Assembly (NCBI RefSeq): GCF_030253575.1
Contig: NC_080557.1
Location: 46,342,501 to 46,406,500, forward strand
From: Rhododendron vialii
Taxonomy: Eukaryota > Streptophyta > Magnoliopsida > Ericales > Ericaceae
Reading direction: 5' to 3'
Length of the DNA stretch: 64,000 nucleotides
Of the stretch, positions 57,311 through 64,000 are shown one piece after another. The notes beneath the pieces are model-generated. The model ran no database searches. It saw only the letters and a list, made by a program, of their open reading frames with translations, and had not been told where the DNA came from. A program made the translations under genes and the position numbers. The first letter of the stretch is position 1; every line of letters starts with the position of its first letter.

Positions 57311-59102
57311 CTCAAAAACAATGTAGGTGTAAAAAAATCAACTTCATTGATCATCGGTAAATACCTTAAAAATTTGTACAAAACTGACAGTTCAAATAAT
57401 TTAAACACTAACTGTCCATTTATACATTTTTATTTATTTATTAATGGCCAGTAAAGCTGATTTTTTTTCCCAAATGTTGTTTTTGACAAGAAATACAGGC
57501 GAACGGTTTGAATCATCGTTGTAGACCCATAAGCCCGTTACCTGATAGAAACGAAGAAAGAAATAAATAGCTTATCTAAGGGAAGGACACTACATGTAGG
57601 TGGAGAGATTTAAACTCCTGACCTCCTAGTGAGATGCAAAAGTCCTCGTCAACTGAGCTAATTCCAGTTTTTTTTTTTTTCCTCAAAGTTCAAACACCTC
57701 TTTGGCGGAGTATTTTTTTTACCATTTCCTTGATTCCTTACTCTCTCTTTTATTGGGCTTGTATTTTCTGTTAATCGGTTACTAAAATATCTTATTTTTT
57801 CCTTACCGATTGAAAAGAAAATAACCACTTTAGTAAGGGATTTCTAATTCCTAAGAAAACGTGCCTGCGATAACAAGTTATGAATAGCAAATAATGTGGT
57901 TGTTCCCGGTCATATACCGTTTTTGGACTATATATATACTTGTTTTGAACATTGACTCGAGGCATTTTCTTTACACCTTCTTACGGGTCACCAATTTTGT
58001 CCTTAAAACCAATAATTATGTTTCGACTAACCTAGCCTCCTCCGTCCCTCGAAACCAACAAGGGGGGAGTACAGGAATAGCACTGTCTTACTACAAGTTG
58101 TAGAATAGCATCAACTCGATCAATTATCAATAAAATCAAGCAAAATATAGTGTCAATGGCATTACTCTTTTCCTAAAACTCATGATGTAAGAAAAGTCTT
58201 CCTGCAATAAATTAAACCGTTGACCCGTACTACAGAACATTGTTCCGTCTTAATTGGGCCTCCAAAATTAAACGAGATGTGTGTAAGATGAACCAAATAC
58301 CTAAATTAAATTTTTTTTTAAAAAATTGCATGGATGAAAGGAAAGGTGACGCATGCCCCCTCCCTTGAATTCCTTCATCCCCCCATACCCTCTCTTTTTC
58401 TTTCGCTAAAAAAAACACACTTTGACAGGTCGATCTCCTCCTCCCCACCTAGATGTCTATTTCTCTTGCCATATATCCAGTTTTCCCCTGCGCCTAAAGA
58501 GAGAGAGAGTAGTTTTTTTTTTTTTTTTGCTAAAAAAGAGGTGCAGGTACCCATCATCTCGATCGTATTGTCTCATCACATTATATTCTTCAAAAATCTC
58601 ACCACATTTATGTCGGGCTAAAACTAAAGTCTCACGTAATGTGATTGATGCTAAAAGTACATATATTTAGCCTCAATAAAAAGTTAACGATGACTCAACT
58701 TTTGACCTTATCCAACCATGTTTTGAGTTTCCACCACACCACCGCTAAACTAATCTCTCCTCAGAGAGTACGAGTAGTCCTACCATTGTGATACTGAGAA
58801 CCAAATTAAAATATTCTAATAAGGGAAAAGGCCATCATGCCACAGACACTCAAAACAATAACATTTGGTTGGAAGAAAGAGAGAGTATTCAGAAGAGAAT
58901 TATTTGGGCTAATTAAGGAAAGAGCCATCATAACACTGACACACAGATGTTTGTTGGGAACATGCAAAGGCATGATCAGAGAGGTTGGGAACAGCATAAC
59001 AACACATCGATCCCCTCCTCTCATTAGAGACCAAACAGAACTTCGAATCATTCCAAATGGACCAGTGTACGTACTAGCACTGGTTTATTAATCAAGTCTT
59101 AC

Positions 59103-59138
<36 letters not shown>

Positions 59139-60397
59139 AAAATTGAACGTACGTCGGGAAAGACATAGAAATGATAGTATTGCAGTAGTACATATCGGTA
59201 GGACATGATTGATCTCGAATCGGTACATTAATCATGTATTCTTCAGGGCTGTTGAGCTTAATTGAAAAATGTGTCGGGATCAACTTACGCGCACTTACTT
59301 AGTTTTGGAGAATCAATTTTACTGTCAACTATTGAGTTTGTCACATTTGGCGTAATTGGTTGTTTTGTCCCCCTAACACACTAGTAAGAATCGAGAATCG
59401 ATAGCTGCTTGATTAATTATGAGAGTCAAACAAGAGAAGATTAAACGGACACTCAACTCAGGGGTACGACAATGGTTTAAGTTGGTTCCTTAGTTCTTTT
59501 GGAACACCGCCACGTGGTGCTCCAGACCCATTTTTCACCATATATTCATATGAGGTCCATGATAAAATGTGTAGGCCTCACCCCAACATGTGGTGAAAAG
59601 GGAACTAAGAGCATCACGCGACGGTGCCTAGTACTGAATAATATCTCCATAAAGACTCAAATTTATTTGGCAATACTAACCACGTTGAACACATACCATC
59701 AATACTATTGAAAATAATATGGAAAAAACACGTGGTAACGCCAAAAATAATGAATCAAAGTGTACTTATGGACCGAAAAGAATTCATCTCGTACCTCTTT
59801 ATTTACTTATTTTTTAGAACTAGATATCCGGTTTAAATTAAGTGGCATCTCAACTAATTTCCTAGTCTAAAGTTAATGAGTGGTCAATTTTTGAAAAAAC
59901 AAAATAGAATATAAAAGTCGTAGTTAAAATTAAGTTCGCTTTTCTCTTTTTGTTTGTTTGATTTTTGAAGTCAGAGAATTCTAGCTGCAGATGCTTTTTC
60001 CTCGATACTTCCGACCATGTTCGTTTTGTGTTTCTTGGTTTCACACAAGGAACAATGCTTTCCTTCTTAATTTTATGCATGGAAAAAAGCCAAGAGGAAT
60101 TGTAAAGTTTTATTTAATAGAATTTAAAGTTGTCTATTTCTGCAGAAATAAAGAGCGAGTAAATCAGTCTCGTTTTTAAAAAAAAAGACACAAATTGCAG
60201 TCTACTAAAAGATACTCCACTAACATCATCAACTTCGGAGAGATTTACAAAGGAAAGTCAATTAAGAAGACGTGGAAACTAAAAAGTAAACTTAACCAGA
60301 AAATGGACCAATTAAGAAACCAGAAGAATGGAGTAAAATTTGCTTCTTTTCCTCTATCCATAAATCTCTGCATGCAAATTCACGAACCAAACAAAAC
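57311..60397. other. Intergenic, no gene seen
   Basis: AT-rich. A tRNA-like block on the minus strand at 57585-57670 has a box A (TTAGCTCAGTTG) and a weak box B, so it is a possible SINE head. T run 58507-58528; (TC)n at 59106-59136. 58800-59050 has an old short duplication (AAAG..CCATCATGCCACAGACAC / AAAGAGCCATCATAACACTG). Contains the 3' flank of the zinc finger gene at 60398. Confidence 0.45.
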
Positions 60398-61024
60398 CTA
60401 AGAAGAGAACCCGAGTCGGAGTTCCAAATCCAAATCCTCCTTTCCCTCTCTAACCAAACCCCTCCCCAGCTCCAACCTCCCAATTTTTTCCTTTTTCTTC
60501 AAAACTCTACATTCATCTTCTTCTTCTTCATCTTGTGCCATAAAGTTCTTCAACTTCCCAAACCCAAGAAACTCTCCATGCCTCATGATCTTCTTCCTCT
60601 GATCAACCCGAGTCGACTGCGGTACTACTGCCTTGAGCAGCATCATCTTCTCTTCATCAATGCAAGTTGATGATGATTTTGAAGAAGAGAGAGAACTAAG
60701 AGACGGAGTGAGAGAGGAATGGCAAGAAGCATATGGTACTAAGAAACTAGGTTTAGGATTAGGGTTAAGGTTAGGATGATCCAGTGTTGGGTTGGGAGAG
60801 AGTACTAGTGATGATCTCAACTCGGCTCTCTCTCTCCTGTGGATGTTCATATGACCCCCAAGAGCTTGTGCTGATTTGAACTGCCTCTTGCAGAAGGCAC
60901 ATGGGTAGTTCCTCTGTGGCCATGTATGCCCACTTGTCTTATCCCTTTCAAAGCTCATGTTTGCACTAGTACTACTGCTGTCCCATTTCACCTTGTCGCT
61001 TCTCATCCAATTTGCTTTCTCCAT
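60398..61024 (-). CDS. Single C2H2 zinc finger, EAR-motif repressor (SUPERMAN/ZFP10-11/RBE type)
   Basis: A 208 aa intronless nuclear protein. The finger [20 protein letters not shown] has ligands C42, C45, H58, H62 and is preceded by [10 protein letters not shown], the hallmark of the SUPERMAN branch (S.TWPPR.Y). Ser-rich centre (about 100-117), acidic block EEEEDE near 165-170, basic KKKEK, and a C-terminal [11 protein letters not shown] with a DLELRL EAR motif (198-204), the repression motif shared with SUPERMAN. Start at the ATG 61024. The 5' leader begins with a GA/GACA tract, and the promoter-proximal region is tandemly duplicated. ZFP10/ZFP11-like or RABBIT EARS-like; I cannot decide between them. 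Confidence 0.93.
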   Translation of the reverse strand: MEKANWMRSDKVKWDSSSTSANMSFERDKTSGHTWPQRNYPCAFCKRQFKSAQALGGHMNIHRRERAELRSSLVLSPNPTLDHPNLNPNPKPSFLVPYASCHSSLTPSLSSLSSSKSSSTCIDEEKMMLLKAVVPQSTRVDQRKKIMRHGEFLGFGKLKNFMAQDEEEEDECRVLKKKEKIGRLELGRGLVREGKEDLDLELRLGFSS

Positions 61025-61047
61025 CAGAGAGAGAGAGACAGAGAGAG

Positions 61048-61121
61048 TAGTACTAGTCCTTTAGGGGGGGATGAAGGGGGTTGCTTTATACTGTAGTGAA
61101 GAATCATGAACTGGGGGTGTA

Positions 61122-61160
<39 letters not shown>

Positions 61161-61233
61161 TACTAGTCCTTCTATGAAGGGGGTTGCTTTATAGTGAAGA
61201 ATCATGAACTGGGGGTGTAGGAATTGGTTCAAC
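61048..61233. repeat. Tandem duplication upstream of the SUP-type gene
   Basis: TAGTACTAGTCCTT begins at 61048 and again at 61158; both copies continue with GAAGGGGGTTGCTTTATA, GTGAAGAATCATGAACTGGG and GGTGTAGGA. Period 110 bp; a (GA)n run (61125-61157) ends the first copy. Confidence 0.9.
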
Positions 61234-61479
61234 AGCTGAAACTGTCTGCTACTACTATATATGGAGATTACTTGAGAGCAGGGTCAATTAATGGTGAAGC
61301 TTTGGGTTAAAGTACTTTGCTTTTTACCAAATCCAGGCGGGAGTTCTGGCTAGCTATCTAGCAGAATAATGATGAATGATGATGTTCAAGTTTCAACACC
61401 CCCGGCTCATAAGTTTGCGCGTTTAAGACGTTGCTTTTGGAGAGCAGATATACAAATGAACTAGACGTGTATTTATAAT

Positions 61480-61900
61480 TAGGGTTGTTAACCAATTGAG
61501 CTGTTTGCGAGCAGCTGGAGTCTCGGCTCAGTAGCAGTTAATTCGTCCGAGCTCGACTGATTAAGTTCACAAACGAGCTCTGGCTGAAATTTCAGGTTTG
61601 TTTCGTAATTGAGACTTCGTCAGAGCTTACCTCGGTAAGGGTTGATTCGTTCAAGCTCAACTCATTAAGTTCATAAAACAAGCTTAGGCCAAAACTTTAT
61701 GTCCGATTCATAAATGAGTCAAATTTGACCTAGTCGCAAAGCTCGACTCGAAAAAGATCGCAAACATACAAATGTATTTATAAAATGCTATTTTAGTAAT
61801 AAAAAAATGTCGCAAACAGTACTAATATTTTTTAAAGTTTTTTTTTTTAGAGTGTGAGCACGAGCTCGATCTGTATTTAGTTTGATCGAACTAGAGCAAG
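61480..61900. repeat. AGCTCG-rich repeat, second copy
   Basis: Rich in GAGCTCG, AACGAGCTC and AAGCTCGACTCG; resembles 8310-8525. Class unknown. Confidence 0.45.
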
Positions 61901-61960
61901 GGGTGAAATCAGAAATTTTGGCTAAAAGATTCAAAATCTTATCTAAAATCATAGGAATTA

Positions 61961-62194
61961 CTCCCTCCATCTGAATTTAATAGTTCTTTTTGTAAGTTTC
62001 GTGTCATTTTTCAATCGATCATATCTTATAATTTATGAAGTATGTAATTTTGAAAACATTATCTTATAGAATTAATTGAGATCTATCAAATAAGATCCAT
62101 ATTGGATACAAAATTCATTATCAATTTAAAAATATAACTCATTTCTTATCCGGTTAGAATTGAATGAGTGACTATTAAATCAAGACGGATGGAT
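61961..62194. mobile_element. Stowaway-like MITE
   Basis: TA|CTCCCTCCATCTGAATTTAA on the left mirrored by TTAAATCAAGACGGATGGAT|TA on the right. Contains TTGAGATCTATCAAATAAG as in 4041-4289. Confidence 0.75.
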
Positions 62195-62659
62195 TACTTT
62201 TTAAATTATAGGAAAATATTTTAATTGTAATTATTACTCAGACTTTATATGGCAAAATCGAAGTAATACTCTGCCTCAAATTTTGTTGGTTCTTCAGACT
62301 TCAGAGATTCCCTTCTTCATATAATTGATGTTTCAGGAATATTAGACCAATAGTCAAATCAATAGTTGGCTCCCCATGGAATTTTCTTCCCCTTCTTCGT
62401 TCCACATGAGAACGTTTGACCCCTTCGAATTACAGTATTACTTTTTGTTGAAGCAAAAGTACAAACAGACACCCAACTAATTGGATTAACAACCTCTAAT
62501 TTGCAATTGAAAGCAATTAACTTACGATCAACCAGTTTAAGACAAACATGCGAAATACATAGTACCAGTCATGTATTGATAACATTCATGTGTTAGCGTC
62601 AGTTTATACAGAGTTTGATTGTGATTGAATTCCTGTGGTGAGCGACGGAAGTAATAATC

Positions 62660-63292
62660 TTAATTAGTCAATCCACTGGACCAGATATCAAGTTTTATAT
62701 ATGTGTGTGTGTGTAACATGGAATGATGGAAAACACTCAAAGAAACAAACCAGAATCCAATAAATTTTAAGGTTTTGACCTAAAGAACAAGGAAATAGAT
62801 ACTCTCCAGTAACTGTCTGAAACAGTTGCTGGAGGTGTCTCACAAGTGTGGATCTCACAAGAACACTTTTACTGGTAATAATATGTTGCATAGTGAGAAA
62901 AAATGTGGACTATCCGGGATAGTGAAGAGGATACCATTCCAAAGAACAAGTAATCACCCATCCATCTTAAGGTTTTGTCCTTAAAGTTGCCCTGTTTCTA
63001 GTCCTTTTTCTTTGATGAAAGAATAAGCTGTGGTGCCATCACTCCTCACATGAGTTGAGGCCGGTTCCTAACTTTTAGGGAGTGTAAAGTCAAAATTAAA
63101 AATGGGGCTAGCTCTTGTTGCCGGACTATTATAAAGGGTATCAAAATAGGAAAGGTTATAGTTTAAAGCGGCCGCACCTTAGACTCTAACTCACAATCAA
63201 AGGTGGCTCTGAATTTGAAGGTGCAAGAAAATAGAAGCCATCAACTAGATATCAAGTTCAATGGACCAGATATAAAGTTCAAGAAAAAAAAA

Positions 63293-63324
<32 letters not shown>

Positions 63325-63510
63325 ATGTGTGTGTGTGACATGGAAAACACGCAAAGAAATTGTAACACATAAATTCGAGTCACTCCAAAATTAAGTGTCT
63401 AAATAAACAAACCCGAATCCATCTTAGACGTCCTATATGCTGCCCTGCTTGAAGTCCGTTTTCTTTGATGAAAGAAGTAGATAGCTGTGGTGCCATCACT
63501 CGGATGATCA
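62660..63510. repeat. Diverged tandem duplication carrying (TG)n
   Basis: Two blocks about 560-580 bp apart share, in order: TGGACCAGATAT(C/A)AAGTT, a (TG)n run (62700-62715; 63305-63337), ACATGGAA, AAACAC(T/G)CAAAGAAA, and TTTTCTTTGATGAAAGAA..AGCTGTGGTGCCATCACTC. A third copy of the first string lies near 63245. Confidence 0.75.
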
Positions 63511-63769
63511 ATTGAAGGTGCAAGAATTTAAAATAGAACCCATCAACCAGGCGCAGAGACATACTACATCATACAATCTCCAATGCCCTGCTTCTACTGG
63601 TATGATTTTAATTCACATCCCTACCATTATTCAACTTTTCGATTTTTTTCGTGAGGCATTTTGAGGGAGAATGCATATGTATCGATCAAAAATCCGGTTT
63701 AATTTTCCATCATGATCAAGTCATTTCGAACGTCCGATATTCATCAATAGCAACTATATATATATATGA

Positions 63770-64000
63770 GCGATGCTATATGTACCAACAGGGGGGAGAA
63801 ATCGTACCGACGACCGCCGGCGGGTCATCTCCGGCCACCGGACGGCTGATCCGAGCCGTCCAAAAATTCTATTAAAAAAAAACCGATGGGGCCTACGTGA
63901 GAATCAACGAAATCCGAGTTGTATAGGGTGCTTGATTCGAGCACCCTTTTTTCGAGTATATACGTATACATGTGTATATACACGAAAAAATGGTGCTCAG
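63770..64000. mobile_element. Second copy of the GC-rich palindromic element, cut by window end
   Basis: From ATGCTATATGTACC through GAAATCGTACCGACG, TCTCCGGCCACCGGACGG, CCGAGCCGTCCAAAAATTCT, GGGGCCTACGTGAGAATC and GGTGCTTGATTCGAGCACCC it follows the left arm of 56904-57310 with about 10-15% differences, passes a centre near 63965 (TATACGTATACATGTGTATA) and begins the right arm (GTGCTCAG) at the edge. Confidence 0.85.

Noticed and set aside
58230..58670. Overlapping frames around 58.2-58.7 kb
   Set aside because: Homopolymer- and CT-rich, on both strands, without domains.
63290..63340. CRISPR-like or satellite array at the TG/TA runs
   Set aside because: Plain dinucleotide microsatellite; no spaced direct repeats anywhere in the window.

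Overview
This is nuclear DNA from a flowering plant, almost certainly a eudicot. The evidence is GT-AG spliced genes with plant protein families (LBD, PARP1, DOHH, USE1, CDC123/D123, SUPERMAN-type zinc fingers), very AT-rich introns and spacers, many GA/TC microsatellites, plant L1 LINE pieces with zf-RVT and RNase H domains, solo LTRs, Stowaway- and PIF/Harbinger-like MITEs, and one mitochondrial tRNA-Glu remnant. I cannot name the species.

Layout. (1) 74-4945, minus: a two-exon LBD16-like gene split by a 4.26 kb intron that holds a Harbinger-like element, a 1,988 bp solo LTR with an exact 5 bp target duplication, a LINE tail and a Stowaway-like MITE. (2) 5-9.4 kb: spacer with a 5'-truncated LINE that still has an open RNase H frame. 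(3) 9465-18892, minus: complete PARP1; 20 exons join to exactly 998 codons. (4) 20938-25092, minus: DOHH, 7 exons, 323 aa, with a second solo LTR in intron 5. (5) 25469-29483, plus: USE1 SNARE, 7 exons, 240 aa, head-to-head with DOHH over a 376 bp shared promoter; an RBFA-like exon lies in its intron 2. (6) 29.9-31.6 kb: a displaced copy of PARP1 exon 1 lacking its ATG, a foldback MITE and a LINE with a 10 bp target duplication. (7) 33.1-36.8 kb: a possible four-exon minus-strand gene for an 88 aa protein whose first exon lies inside an element with about 185 bp inverted ends. (8) 37208-38212, minus: CDC123/D123. (9) 41-47 kb: MITEs, a DDB1 C-terminal fragment and a small LINE. (10) 47470-48072, minus: C2H2-EAR zinc finger gene. 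(11) 48-60 kb: MITEs, SINE-like copies, mitochondrial trnE remnant, LINE, duplicated AT-rich blocks and a 0.4 kb GC-rich near-perfect palindrome. (12) 60398-61024, minus: second C2H2-EAR gene. (13) 61-64 kb: repeats, ending in a second copy of the palindromic element cut by the window edge.

The genes do not form one pathway. PARP1 acts in DNA damage signalling; DOHH (hypusination of eIF5A) and CDC123 (eIF2 assembly) act in translation; USE1 acts in Golgi-to-ER traffic; LBD16-like and the two EAR zinc fingers are developmental regulators. The least ordinary parts are the palindromic element family, the gene fragments (PARP1 exon 1, RBFA exon, DDB1 tail, mitochondrial trnE) and the candidate small gene with its first exon inside a transposon-like element.
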